Shown in pieces: positions 15,470 through 24,642 of a DNA stretch of 46,020 nt. Each line of letters opens with the position of its first letter. The stretch's first letter is position 1. The position numbers and the translations under genes were made by a program. The stretch is from Phycisphaerales bacterium (lineage in GTDB: Bacteria; Planctomycetota; Phycisphaerae; Phycisphaerales; SM1A02). The stretch spans positions 1 through 46,020 of the forward strand of contig JABDLI010000069.1 in assembly GCA_013003065.1 (NCBI GenBank), given 5' to 3'. The notes below the pieces were generated by a model. The model did no database searches. It was not told the DNA's origin and saw only the letters and a program-made list of their open reading frames with translations.

Positions 15470-18424
15470 TCACCCTTCCCGCCACGCCTCCGCGACGAGG
15501 CTGATCGGATGCCGCGCGACGCGTCCCGTGCCGTCACGCACCTGGTGACGGCAGCTCGTGCCCGCGGCCGCGATGACCGCGTCCGGTTCATCCCGAACGG
15601 CCGGGAACAGGGCGAGCTCGCCCACCGCCATCGACACGTCGTAGTGCGCACGCGTGTAGCCGAACGCGCCGGCCATGCCGCAGCACCCCGCGTCGATCAG
15701 GCTCACGTCGCCGCCCCGCACCCGCTGCAGCAGCCGGACGGTGCCCGCCGGATCCCCGAGTGCCTTGTGATGACAGTGCCCGTGCACGCGACACGCCGAC
15801 GCTCCCGGCGTTCGTGACGCGGGGGGCGGGTTCGGATGTCGATCCCACCGCGTGTCGAGAAAGTCCTCGACCAACTGCGTCTTCGCCGCCAGTTCGTGAA
15901 GACGCACCGGATCCAGCCGGGTGGAGAGGTCGAGCCAGTCGTCCGTGATGGCCGAGACGCAGCTCGGCTCGCACCCGACGACCGCGATGGCGTCGTGCGT
16001 CTCGACGGCATCGAGCAGTTCACGCGCGGTGCGTTCGACGACCCCCACCGCATCCTCGAGCAGGCCGTTGGAGATCATGGAACGCCCGCAGCATCCCAGC
16101 CGCGGCAGCACCACCCGGTAGCCCAGGCGACGCAGCACCGCGATCGCATCCTCGCCGATCACCGGTTCGTTGTAGACGGTGAAGCAGTCGGGGAACAGGA
16201 TCACCGCCGGCCCGTCCCCGTCATCCGACCGCGGGCGGCGATAGAGCGAGCGGGCAAACGGAGGCAGCGATCGACGCGGCTCGAGTCCCAGGAGGCGGTT
16301 CATCGCAAATCGAACCGGACCGGATCGGAGCAGCGGGTTGACGAGGTTCGGCGCCATCGCCGCAAGGCGGCTCGCCGCCCGGACGCGGCCGAAGACCCGC
16401 GCGGCAAGCGGCGGTCCGCCGGCGGATCGGTAGGTCTGCGCCAGGTATTCGGCTTTCAGCTTCGCGATGTCGACGTTGCTCGGGCACTCGCTCTTGCAGG
16501 CCTTGCACGAGAGGCACAGGTCGAGGGTGGCGAGCGTCTCCGCGTCGTTCCACGCCGGCGTGCCGATCCGGCCGAGCTGACCCGTGATCGCGAGCCGCAA
16601 CGCGTTGCCCCGGCCGCGGGTTGCGTGCCGTTCGTCGCGGGTCGCCCGGTACGACGGGCACATCGTGCCGCCTTCCATCCGGCGGCAGAGTCCGGCCCCG
16701 TTGCATCGTTCGACCGCCTCCGCGAAACCGTGCTCGGGCTCGTAGCGGAAGAACGTCGAGACGGACGGCACCGGCACCGGTCCCCGCGCGGGCTCGACCC
16801 GCAGATCGGCCATCAGCGGCGTCGGCGTCGTGATGATGCCCGGATTCATCCGCCCCTCGGGGTCGAAGACCTCCTTGATCCGCCGGAACGCATCGGTGAT
16901 GGCCGGACCGTAGAAACGCTCCAGCAGATGCGAACGGAGCCGCCCGTCGCCGTGTTCGCCCGAGAGCGCGCCGCCAAACTCCACGACGAGGTCCGTGATC
17001 TCCGCCATCATCTCCGCGATCCGCGTGCGATCGGCCGGATCGGTGAGCGCCACGAGCGGGCGAATGTGCAGGCAGCCGACCGACGCGTGCGCGTAGTACG
17101 ACGCGGTCGTCCCGTGTCTGGTCACGATGGCGCGAAAACGGCGGACGAACTCGGGCAGCTGCGTGGGATCGACCGCCGTGTCTTCGATGAACGTGACGGG
17201 CTTACGGGCTCCGGGGCGTCCGTGCAGGAGCGGCTCGCCGGCCTTGCGCAATCGCCATGCGCGGTCCATCTCCGCGGCGGTGGTGAAGCGGCGGACCGCG
17301 TCCGCTCCGAATTGATCCGTCAGGGCGTCGAGGGCCTGATCGCGGGCACCCTCGTCGGGACGGAAGTACTCGACGTAGAGCACCGCGGCCGGCGGGCCCG
17401 GCGGAAGCAGCTCGATCGAAACGCGGTGATCGCGATTGCCGCGGGCGAGCTGAATGATGACGTCGTCCAGCAGCTCGACGGCGGCCGGGTCCGTCGCGAG
17501 GATCGGTTCGACCGCGGCGAGCGCCGCGTCCACATCCGGAAAGCCGACGATCGCGAGCGACTTGGTCGCCGGGGTCGGGACGAGACCGATCGTCGCCTCC
17601 AGCGTGACGCCGAGCGTGCCCTCGGATCCGCACAGGAGGTGCGCGAGGTTGACCCGATCGAACGTCCCGGGCGTCGACGCCCGCCGCTGGGCCAGGAGCA
17701 GATCGAGGTTGTAGCCGTCGACCCGGCGGCGGGTGCGTGGGAAACGCGTGTCGATGTCGGCGGCGATGGAGTCGATGATGTCGATCACCCGGCGGGTCAG
17801 ATCCTCCACGACCGGATCGCGTTCTCCCGCGCCTTCCGAGAACGTCAACCGCCGTCCGTCGGCGAGGGCGACGTCGAGCGCGAGCAGGTGGTCGACGGTG
17901 CGTCCGTAAAGCACCGAGTGCGCGCCGGCGGAGTTGTTGCCGATCATGCCGCCGATGGTGGCGTGGGAGCTCGTCGCGACGTCCGGACCGAACATGAGCC
18001 CGGCCGTCCGGGTGGCGTGGTTGAGCGTTTCGAGCACGAGGCCCGGCTGCACCCGCGCCGTGCGGGTCTCGGGGTCGAGCGCGACGAGGCGGTCGTATCC
18101 GGCGGTCAGGTCGAGGACGAGTGCGCGGTTGACCGCCTGCCCGGCGAGCGACGTCCCCGCCCCGCGCGGAAGAAGGGGGAGCCCGTGCGTCGCGGCGAAT
18201 CGCACTGTCTCGAGAATGTCGCCGGACGACGCCGGCAGCACCACGCCGAGCGGCTCGATCTGGTAGATGCTCGCGTCGGTCGCGTAGAGCATCCGGTCGT
18301 GCATACCCGCCCGCACCTGGCCGTCGAGACGATCCGACAGATCGGCGAGGAGCGGCTCGAGCGTGGCGGCGGGCACGGGCGTCGCGGAAGATCCCACGAC
18401 GGGAAGGGAGAGCGGCTGCGACAT
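15470..18424 (-). CDS. ydiJ: YdiJ-type FAD/Fe-S D-2-hydroxyacid dehydrogenase
   Basis: 984 aa fusion. Residues ~40-270 are an FAD-binding PCMH domain (LPRGAGTSLAGQAVN; ATIGGMIGNNSAGAHSVLYG), residues ~270-530 the FAD-linked oxidase C domain, then a ferredoxin-like segment with Cys clusters (CNGAGLC...GTMCPS and CLSCKACKSECPS), and a C-terminal CCG region (FPDCFTVYNEP; LGCCGRSMISNG; VHGHCHHKAL; DAGCCGMAGAFGY). This order and length match E. coli YdiJ, reported as a D-2-hydroxyglutarate dehydrogenase; glycolate or D-lactate oxidation are alternatives. It would pass electrons through Fe-S clusters to an acceptor. It lies 37 bp downstream of the thioredoxin-like gene on the same strand. Confidence 0.9.
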   Translation of the reverse strand: MSQPLSLPVVGSSATPVPAATLEPLLADLSDRLDGQVRAGMHDRMLYATDASIYQIEPLGVVLPASSGDILETVRFAATHGLPLLPRGAGTSLAGQAVNRALVLDLTAGYDRLVALDPETRTARVQPGLVLETLNHATRTAGLMFGPDVATSSHATIGGMIGNNSAGAHSVLYGRTVDHLLALDVALADGRRLTFSEGAGERDPVVEDLTRRVIDIIDSIAADIDTRFPRTRRRVDGYNLDLLLAQRRASTPGTFDRVNLAHLLCGSEGTLGVTLEATIGLVPTPATKSLAIVGFPDVDAALAAVEPILATDPAAVELLDDVIIQLARGNRDHRVSIELLPPGPPAAVLYVEYFRPDEGARDQALDALTDQFGADAVRRFTTAAEMDRAWRLRKAGEPLLHGRPGARKPVTFIEDTAVDPTQLPEFVRRFRAIVTRHGTTASYYAHASVGCLHIRPLVALTDPADRTRIAEMMAEITDLVVEFGGALSGEHGDGRLRSHLLERFYGPAITDAFRRIKEVFDPEGRMNPGIITTPTPLMADLRVEPARGPVPVPSVSTFFRYEPEHGFAEAVERCNGAGLCRRMEGGTMCPSYRATRDERHATRGRGNALRLAITGQLGRIGTPAWNDAETLATLDLCLSCKACKSECPSNVDIAKLKAEYLAQTYRSAGGPPLAARVFGRVRAASRLAAMAPNLVNPLLRSGPVRFAMNRLLGLEPRRSLPPFARSLYRRPRSDDGDGPAVILFPDCFTVYNEPVIGEDAIAVLRRLGYRVVLPRLGCCGRSMISNGLLEDAVGVVERTARELLDAVETHDAIAVVGCEPSCVSAITDDWLDLSTRLDPVRLHELAAKTQLVEDFLDTRWDRHPNPPPASRTPGASACRVHGHCHHKALGDPAGTVRLLQRVRGGDVSLIDAGCCGMAGAFGYTRAHYDVSMAVGELALFPAVRDEPDAVIAAAGTSCRHQVRDGTGRVARHPISLVAEAWREG

Positions 18425-18461
18425 CGCGTTCCGGGGCGCAGGGTTCCCGAGCGGAACCCGC

Positions 18462-19736
18462 TTACGGCGCCGGTGCCTCCTCGGGAGCTTCCAGGGCCGC
18501 GAGCGCGGTGCGGATCGCGTCCTTGAGCGTCGCGGCGTCGGCGTGCGGCTCGGCGTGAACGACCCCGTCGGAGCGGATCACGAAGGTGGCCGGAATGCCA
18601 CGCACGCCGTAGGCGGTCGCAACTTCGTCGGTGTAGTCCATCGCCACCGGAATCGTGTAGCCGCTGCGTTGCCAGAACGCGTTGGCGGACTCGCGACGGG
18701 TGTCGGGGGTGTCGCGAGAGGGGTCGCGGATCTCCCACACGTTGACGGCGATGAACGTCACCGGCAGCTCCTCGGTCTTCGTCCACCGCGCGACCTCGTG
18801 CAGCATCGGCAAGGCGCGGCGGCACGGCGCACACCAGGTGGCCCAGAAGTCGAGCACCACCACCTGGCCCCGCAGCTCACCCAGATCGACGGCGCCGCCG
18901 TCGGCGGTGGCGAGCACGAACCCGGGGGCGGGTTTTCCGATCAGCCCGTCCTCGCCCGGCTCCATCGGCGCGGCGGCCGGGACGAGGGCCGCGACCAGAT
19001 CCAGCCGTTGCCGCGCACCGGCGTCGAAGGCGAACTCCGCCGCGGGCGGCGGGGCGTCGAAGGGCGTGTGGGTGAACGTGTAGATGGTCTGACGCCGGTT
19101 GCCCGGCGTGATGAAGCTTCCCCCGGTGACCTCGTGCTCCATCTTCTCGATGAGCTTCGTCTTCGGGTTGATCGTCATCACGAGCGTCCCGTCGGGACCG
19201 GCCAGTTCCAGCCGTCGGCGCGGGCCGGCCTCGGTCTCGGTCATCTCGACCTTGACCGGCACCAGCTCGGGCGTCTGCGGCTGGAGCTGCATGAGCACGT
19301 CATCGATCGCCGGCTCGCCCCACAAGATGCCCAGGTGCGGATAGGGCATGTCGCGGAACGCGTCGAGCAGGAACCAATACGCGGCGCCTTCCATCGGTTC
19401 CTGGAAGTACGCCGTGTCGTTGTTCTCGTGGACGACGGTGAACTCGCCGTCCCGGAAGATGCACGTGAAGTCGCGGATCCTGACCCGGCCCGGGCCATCC
19501 TTCGCGTAGAGCATCTCCGCGGTCAGCTTCTCGCCTTCCGACGCCTGCTCGCCCTCCTGCAGCTTGATCTGGAGCGTGCTCTGGATCAGCAGGCCCGGAC
19601 GAGCGCGGTAGGCGCGGACGACCTCCTCGAACGCTGCCTTCGCCTTGGGATCCGCCGGCGTCGGCTCGGAGCCGGCCCACGCCGAACCGGTCACGACGGC
19701 ACAGAGGACGATCGAGATCCAGCATGTCGGCTTCAT
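18462..19736 (-). CDS. Exported LolA-like/thioredoxin fusion protein
   Basis: 424 aa. ATG 19736 with GGAG about 9 nt upstream gives a signal peptide (MKPTCWISIVLCAVVTGSAWA). Residues ~25-255 resemble the lipoprotein-carrier/DUF2092-type beta fold (repeated strands; VMTINPKTKLIEKMEHE). Residues ~270-415 form a TlpA/ResA-like thioredoxin domain with the active site FWATWCAPC near residue 300 and a cis-Pro segment GIPATFVI. It probably acts outside the cytoplasmic membrane as a thiol-disulfide reductase. The next gene upstream on this strand (19867-21177) has the same two-part plan but no cysteines. Name from domain reading; substrate unknown. Confidence 0.85.
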   Translation of the reverse strand: MKPTCWISIVLCAVVTGSAWAGSEPTPADPKAKAAFEEVVRAYRARPGLLIQSTLQIKLQEGEQASEGEKLTAEMLYAKDGPGRVRIRDFTCIFRDGEFTVVHENNDTAYFQEPMEGAAYWFLLDAFRDMPYPHLGILWGEPAIDDVLMQLQPQTPELVPVKVEMTETEAGPRRRLELAGPDGTLVMTINPKTKLIEKMEHEVTGGSFITPGNRRQTIYTFTHTPFDAPPPAAEFAFDAGARQRLDLVAALVPAAAPMEPGEDGLIGKPAPGFVLATADGGAVDLGELRGQVVVLDFWATWCAPCRRALPMLHEVARWTKTEELPVTFIAVNVWEIRDPSRDTPDTRRESANAFWQRSGYTIPVAMDYTDEVATAYGVRGIPATFVIRSDGVVHAEPHADAATLKDAIRTALAALEAPEEAPAP

Positions 19737-19866
19737 GGCGGGAAGCTCCGTTGGGGAGGGACACACCATGATATCGGGACCCCGACGGCCAAGGTTGAAT
19801 CACCCCCGGGGAACGGGTCACCCGCAGTCTGCCCGAGAATGCAGGCGATGGCCGGCCGGCCGGCGG

Positions 19867-21177
19867 CTAGGCGCCCTTTCGCAACGCCGCTTTGACCTGC
19901 GTCCGGATTGCGGTCACGTCGTCGCCGTCGAGCGAGCCGCCGACCCAACGCACGATTCCCGCCGCGTCCACCACGACCACGATCGGCAGCTCGTCGACAC
20001 CGTAGGCTTCGGCCACGGCGTCCGTCGGGTCGAGCAGAGATGAGAACGGCAGCTCCTGACGGTCCCAGAAATCGAGGACGCGTTCCCAGATCTCGGCCGG
20101 TGAGGCGCCCTTTGCCCGCGTGTGGATGGGAATGATGCGGACGGCGGAGTCCGTGGTCTCGATCCAGGTCGCGAGCCCGGTCAGCTGCCGGATGCCCCGC
20201 CGCGACGCCACGTTTCCGTCTGACCAGAAGATGAGCACCGCCACCGATCCCCGCAGGTCTTGCAGCGCGATGCGGCGGCCCTCCAGAGTGTGAAGCGCGA
20301 ACGGCGGAGCCGTCGCCCCGGGCTTCACGGCGTCGGCCACGCTCGGCGGCGCCGGCTCACCCTCCCCCCGCAACCCCGCCAACGTGCGCACCCGGCGGCG
20401 TCCCGCGGGGTCGAAGGTGATGGGAGTCGGAAGCTTCGCGTGCACCTGGGGGTGGAACGTGAGCGAGCGCCGGATGCGGAGGTTGCCGACCGGCGCGTTC
20501 GGCGGCTGGTACTCGACCTCCGCCGCCACGATCAGGTTCGTCACCGGATCGATGTTGACGGTGGTCGCGCCGGCCGCCGAGATTATGGTGAGCTGGTGCA
20601 GAGGCGTGCCCGCGTTCGATCGGATCTTGCGGAAGCTGGACAGGCGGATGCGATCGGGCAGACCGAACGAGAGCGCCGGCAGCACTTCCTCGAACGGGCG
20701 ACCGTACCGCAACGCGGGACCGATCATCGCCCCGCGGTAGTCGCCGAACACGGAGCGGAGGGTCTCGAGGGGATCGCCGCTGAGCGGCACCTCGAGATAC
20801 CGCTTCGGATACGTCGCCGTCGTGACCACGAGGGTCTTGCCCAACGACAGCACGTCGCTGCTCGCACTGTGAACGTGCATCTGAAACCCCGGCCCGAGCG
20901 CGATCGTCGACTCCTCCGGGGGCAACGCACGCCCGGCCATCTCCGAGACGATCTCGACTCGATCCGTGAACGCCTTCGCGGTGCGGTAGGCCGTCCGGGT
21001 GCGTTCAAGCTGCTCCCAGGCGGCGTCGAGGCTCGCGTCCACCGGGGGTTCGGCCGCGGGGTCCCCCGGGAGGGTGGTCGCCGGCGGCGGCGTCTGCGCG
21101 GCCAGCGACGCCGTCAGAGCACAGATCGACATCATCATCATCGGCATCGGCCAGCGGCATCGAGCCATCCGGGTCAT
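19867..21177 (-). CDS. Exported thioredoxin-fold protein without active-site cysteines
   Basis: 436 aa. Start 21177 is supported by AGGAG 8 nt upstream and by a signal peptide (CRWPMPMMMMSICALTASLAA). Residues ~30-290 are a DUF2092/LolA-like beta region as in the neighbour at 18462-19736. The C-terminal thioredoxin fold keeps the strand order (VAVLIFWSDGNVASRRGIRQ; VDELPIVVVVDAAGIVRWVGG), but where the family has WCxxC this has SDGNVAS, near residues 318-324. It therefore cannot do thiol redox chemistry at that site and may bind a partner or substrate. It is 28 bp downstream of folK, so probably cotranscribed with cinA-folK. Confidence 0.8.
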   Translation of the reverse strand: MTRMARCRWPMPMMMMSICALTASLAAQTPPPATTLPGDPAAEPPVDASLDAAWEQLERTRTAYRTAKAFTDRVEIVSEMAGRALPPEESTIALGPGFQMHVHSASSDVLSLGKTLVVTTATYPKRYLEVPLSGDPLETLRSVFGDYRGAMIGPALRYGRPFEEVLPALSFGLPDRIRLSSFRKIRSNAGTPLHQLTIISAAGATTVNIDPVTNLIVAAEVEYQPPNAPVGNLRIRRSLTFHPQVHAKLPTPITFDPAGRRRVRTLAGLRGEGEPAPPSVADAVKPGATAPPFALHTLEGRRIALQDLRGSVAVLIFWSDGNVASRRGIRQLTGLATWIETTDSAVRIIPIHTRAKGASPAEIWERVLDFWDRQELPFSSLLDPTDAVAEAYGVDELPIVVVVDAAGIVRWVGGSLDGDDVTAIRTQVKAALRKGA

Positions 21178-21205
21178 GGACGCGTCTCCTGGGACGGGGG
21201 GCACC

Positions 21206-21721
21206 CTAGGAACACGGCTCCTCCGGACCGCATTCCACGCCGAGCGCCTCGAAAAGGGATTCTACCGACCGCCCGAGCCCGGGATGAACCGCTTTCGGCG
21301 CAATCTCCGTCAGTGGCCCCAGAACGAAGCGGCGTTCCGGCAGCCGCGGATGCGGAATGGTGAGACCCGGTTCTCGGACGATCGCCGAACCGAAGAGAAG
21401 GATGTCAAGATCGAGCGTGCGGGGGCCCCACCGCCCGCCGGTGCGGCGATCCCGCCCGCGCTCCCGCTCGATCCGCTGGCACGCATCGAGCAACGCGCGC
21501 GGCGAACGCGTCGTCTCCACCTCGACGACGGCGTTCAGGAATGGCGGCTGCTCGATGCCGCCGACCGGCATCGTCTCCAACACGCCGCTGACCGCGGTGA
21601 CGGTGATGTCGGCCTCGGCCGCGAGGGCGGCCACTGCGGCGCGGAGGTGGTCGGCGCGCTCACCGACGTTCGAGCCGAGGCCGATGTACGCGATGTTCGG
21701 TCCGGACGGTGCGGGCGTCAC
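21206..21721 (-). CDS. folK: 6-hydroxymethyl-7,8-dihydropterin pyrophosphokinase (HPPK)
   Basis: 171 aa folate-pathway enzyme that transfers pyrophosphate from ATP to 6-hydroxymethyl-dihydropterin. Family motifs are clear: YIGLGSNVGER near the start, MPVGGIEQPPFLNAVVEVET, RIERERGRDRR, and the signature RWGPRTLDLDILLFG followed by IPHPRLPERRFVLGPL. The start is GTG 21721: its GTGA overlaps the TGA stop of cinA (21718-21720) by 4 nt, which indicates translational coupling; the upstream open frame to 21751 lies inside cinA. folP and folB are not in the window. Confidence 0.95.
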   Translation of the reverse strand: MTPAPSGPNIAYIGLGSNVGERADHLRAAVAALAAEADITVTAVSGVLETMPVGGIEQPPFLNAVVEVETTRSPRALLDACQRIERERGRDRRTGGRWGPRTLDLDILLFGSAIVREPGLTIPHPRLPERRFVLGPLTEIAPKAVHPGLGRSVESLFEALGVECGPEEPCS

Positions 21722-23013
21722 GACTCGACGCTCCCCGCCGCGTCTTCCCACAGGAGCGTCACGTCCTCGTGCCGCAACGCCAACCGGAGCATCTGCAACG
21801 CGGCCTTGGCCGACCGATCGCGCACGAGCCCGCGCTCACCACGAAAACGAAAGCGGCGGGCAGTGAGCGTGTCGGGGCCGGCCACCGCGATCCACACGAG
21901 TCCGGGCGGCTTCGGGCCACCTGCCTCCGCTTCGGCGCCGGGGCCGGCGACGCCGGTGATGGCGACGGCCCAATCGGCGTCGCCACGCGTCCGCGCTCCG
22001 GTGGCCATCGCCTCGGCCACCGGTTTCGAGACCGCGCCATGCGTGGCCAGCCGGTCACCGGGAACGCCGAGCGCGGCCGTCTTGAGATCGTTGTGATACG
22101 TGACCCAGCCCCCGCGGTAGTGCCCGCTCGCACCGGGCTCGTCGACGATCATCGCCCCGAGCGCGCCGCCCGTGCAGCTCTCGGCGGTCACGAGCGTCTG
22201 CCCCCGCGACTGGAGCAGCCGGGCCACGGCGGCCGCGAGCGTCTCGTCTCCGCGACCGAACGCGTAGGGTTGCCACGCCGCCTCGACGGCCCCGCACGCC
22301 TCCTCGGCCAGCGTCGCCGCTTCGGCCGCGGTTCCGACGGCGCGAATCCGGGCCGTGATGATCCCCGAGCTCGCCGTCGTTCCGATCGTGGGGTTCCGGT
22401 CCCGCGTCATCCGGTCGCCCAGCCGCTCCGCCGCGGCTGCTTCGGCGAGACCGAAGGAGTTGACCGTCGCCGTCTTCACCTGCCGATCCGCGGCCGCGGC
22501 CGGGAGCGTGGGGAGGACGTGATCGCGGAACATCGGCCGCATCTCACGCGGCGGTCCCGGCAACGCGAAGATCAGACAGCCGTCGCAGGTCCCCGCCAGC
22601 CCGGGGGCCGTGCCGTGCGGGTTCGGCAGGCACCGCATGGACGGGGGACGCCGCGCCTGCACCAGGTTGGAAGCCGGCATGCTGCGGGCGGACCGCGCGA
22701 AGAACCGGCGAAGACGAGCGGCGGTCTCCGCATCCTCCTCGAGCGGGACGCCGGGATCGACGACGTCCCGCAGCGCGTCGCGGGTGAGATCGTCCGCCGT
22801 GGGCCCGAGTCCGCCGGTCGTGAGCAGCACGTCATGTCGCTCGGCGAGGGCCGCGATGGCCCGCGCGATCGCCCCGCGATCGTCGTCGACGGTTCGATGC
22901 TCGTCGACGACGATCGACACCGCCGCGAGCTCGGCGCTCAGCCACGCGCTGTTGGTATCCACCCGGGCTCCGAGGACGAGCTCGTCACCGATCGAAAGAA
23001 CCGCCGCTTGCAT
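21718..23013 (-). CDS. cinA: CinA: competence/damage-inducible protein with nicotinamide-nucleotide amidase domain
   Basis: 431 aa from ATG 23013. Residues 1-~250 form the MoCF-like N-terminal domain (AVLSIGDELVLGARVDTNSA; LLTTGGLGPTADDLTRDAL; LPGPPREM), and residues ~270-425 the PncC-type amidase domain (TAESCTGGALGAMIVDEPG; SKPVAEAMATGAR; AITGVAGPGG-like). Full CinA hydrolyses NMN and, in some bacteria, ADP-ribose, so it recycles pyridine nucleotides. The open frame reaching 23469 runs through the divergent amidohydrolase gene and is not used. No clear Shine-Dalgarno sequence. First gene of a cinA-folK-thioredoxin-like run. Confidence 0.95.
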   Translation of the reverse strand: MQAAVLSIGDELVLGARVDTNSAWLSAELAAVSIVVDEHRTVDDDRGAIARAIAALAERHDVLLTTGGLGPTADDLTRDALRDVVDPGVPLEEDAETAARLRRFFARSARSMPASNLVQARRPPSMRCLPNPHGTAPGLAGTCDGCLIFALPGPPREMRPMFRDHVLPTLPAAAADRQVKTATVNSFGLAEAAAAERLGDRMTRDRNPTIGTTASSGIITARIRAVGTAAEAATLAEEACGAVEAAWQPYAFGRGDETLAAAVARLLQSRGQTLVTAESCTGGALGAMIVDEPGASGHYRGGWVTYHNDLKTAALGVPGDRLATHGAVSKPVAEAMATGARTRGDADWAVAITGVAGPGAEAEAGGPKPPGLVWIAVAGPDTLTARRFRFRGERGLVRDRSAKAALQMLRLALRHEDVTLLWEDAAGSVES

Positions 23014-23080
23014 GCCGTGATGGTAACCAACCGCGCTCACACGCTCCCGGGCACGCGGTCGGCTATGCTGCCCGCCCTCC

Positions 23081-24631
23081 GTGGCCCCTCCGATCCATCT
23101 CCGGCTCGAGCGTGCGTGGACCAACGATCCGGCCCACCCCGTCGCCCGCACGGTGACGACGGACGGGGACCGCGTCGTCGCCCTCGACGCCGCACGTCCG
23201 GCCGCGGCCGAGGTGATCGACACGGGCGGGTACGCCCTGCCCGGGTTCATCGACGCGCACGTGCACTTCATCCGGGGCGGGCTCTCGCTCACCCAGCTCG
23301 ACCTCGCGTCAGTCCGCTCCCGGGCCGAGTTCGAAGCGGCGATCGCCGACACGCACGCCACGCTGCCCGATGACGCGTGGCTCATCGCGCGGGGCTGGTC
23401 GCAGGAGAACTGGCCGGGACACGCGTTGCCCGACCGGCGTTGGCTCGCCGCCGCCGGCGCGCGGCCCACCGTGTGCTACCGGATGGACGAACACGCCGCG
23501 CTGGTCAACGACGCCGTCCTCGCCCGCTGCGATCTCACCACTCCGATCAAAGGCGGCTCCATCGCGCGTGATCGTGACGGGGAGCCGACAGGCCTGATGA
23601 TCGAGGCGGCGGCGTGGCATCGGGTGAACCCGCTCGTGCCGCGTCCGTCGCGGGCCGACCTCGCGCATGCCCTCGACGCGGCCGAGACGTACGCACTCGA
23701 CCGCGGAATCACGACCGTCGGCAGCATGGAGTACCGGAAGGACGTCGAAGCGGCGTACCTCCCCCGCCGCACGCATCTGCGTCTCCGCCATCGCATCACG
23801 CTGCTCGATCGATCGTGGCCGCTCGATCCCGACGTGCTCCGCTTCGCGCGCACGCTGCCGATCGACGACCGGCTGGCGGTGATCGGCGCCAAGTCCTTTC
23901 TCGATGGCACGCTGGGACTGCGAACGGCGGCCATGCTCGCGTCGTACGCGGACGCCCCCGAGACCAGCGGAACGTTCCTGGAGCATGCGGCCGACGGAAC
24001 GCTGGCCGAGTGGGCGCGAACGATCGCGGCGGCCGGGCTGTCGCCGTCGATGCATGCGATCGGCGACGCCGCCGCCCGGCTCGCGCTCGATGTCGTGGAG
24101 GATCTCCACGCCCGCGGTCTCGATCGCGGCGATGCGGCCCCTCGCATCGAGCATGCCCAGCAGCTGGACACCGGCGACATCCGGCGTTTCGCGGGCGTCA
24201 TCGCCAGCATGCAGCCGTTGCACCGAGCGGACGACGGCCGCTCCGCGCTCACGCGGCTGGGTCCCGAGCGTCTCGTCGGCAGCTACGCGTTCCGCCAACT
24301 GCTGAACGCAGGCGCCAAGCTCGCCTTCGGATCGGACTGGCCCATCGTCGCCGCCGATCCGCTCCTCGGCATTCGGGCGGCGGTGACGGGACGGACGCAC
24401 GACGGCACGCGGTTCCGGCCCGAGGAGAACCTCACGCCGCACGAAGCCATCACCGCCTATACGACGGGCGCCGCCCACGCGCTCAAGATCGCCCGCGGCG
24501 GAACGCTCGGTGTCGGCGCGCGAAGCGACCTCGTGGTGCTCGACCGCGATCCGTTCACCTGCGACTGGGAATCGGCCCCGCCGGTGATCATCCTCACGAT
24601 CGCCGGGGGCCGGGTCCACCCGCCCGCGTGA
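23081..24631 (+). CDS. YtcJ-like metal-dependent amidohydrolase
   Basis: 516 aa, Amidohydro_3 family. The GTG at 23081 gives the small N-terminal beta domain typical of the family. Metal-site motif GFIDAHVHF (H60, H62) is followed by AWLIARGW, GGSIARDRDGEPTGLMIE, a KSFLDGTLG segment (family metal-binding Lys or neighbouring residue), MHAIGDAA, IEHAQQL and the late FGSDWPIVAADPLLGIRAAV with the metal Asp. The C-terminus IARGGTLGVGARSDLVVLDRD is the usual ending. These enzymes hydrolyse amides or N-acyl groups; the substrate cannot be read. It reads divergently from cinA across 67 bp. Confidence 0.92.
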   Translation: MAPPIHLRLERAWTNDPAHPVARTVTTDGDRVVALDAARPAAAEVIDTGGYALPGFIDAHVHFIRGGLSLTQLDLASVRSRAEFEAAIADTHATLPDDAWLIARGWSQENWPGHALPDRRWLAAAGARPTVCYRMDEHAALVNDAVLARCDLTTPIKGGSIARDRDGEPTGLMIEAAAWHRVNPLVPRPSRADLAHALDAAETYALDRGITTVGSMEYRKDVEAAYLPRRTHLRLRHRITLLDRSWPLDPDVLRFARTLPIDDRLAVIGAKSFLDGTLGLRTAAMLASYADAPETSGTFLEHAADGTLAEWARTIAAAGLSPSMHAIGDAAARLALDVVEDLHARGLDRGDAAPRIEHAQQLDTGDIRRFAGVIASMQPLHRADDGRSALTRLGPERLVGSYAFRQLLNAGAKLAFGSDWPIVAADPLLGIRAAVTGRTHDGTRFRPEENLTPHEAITAYTTGAAHALKIARGGTLGVGARSDLVVLDRDPFTCDWESAPPVIILTIAGGRVHPPA

Positions 24632-24642
24632 GTCGATCGACG

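Noticed and set aside
15836-18526. 896-codon open frame on the plus strand
   Set aside because: It is the mirror of the ydiJ-type gene on the minus strand; Arg/Gly/His-rich composition and no domain. High GC leaves the opposite strand open. Similar shadows at 260-2329, 4330-7032, 18363-19895, 21709-23373, 23614-25578, 25922-27637, 31084-33780 and 42999-45872 were dropped for the same reason.
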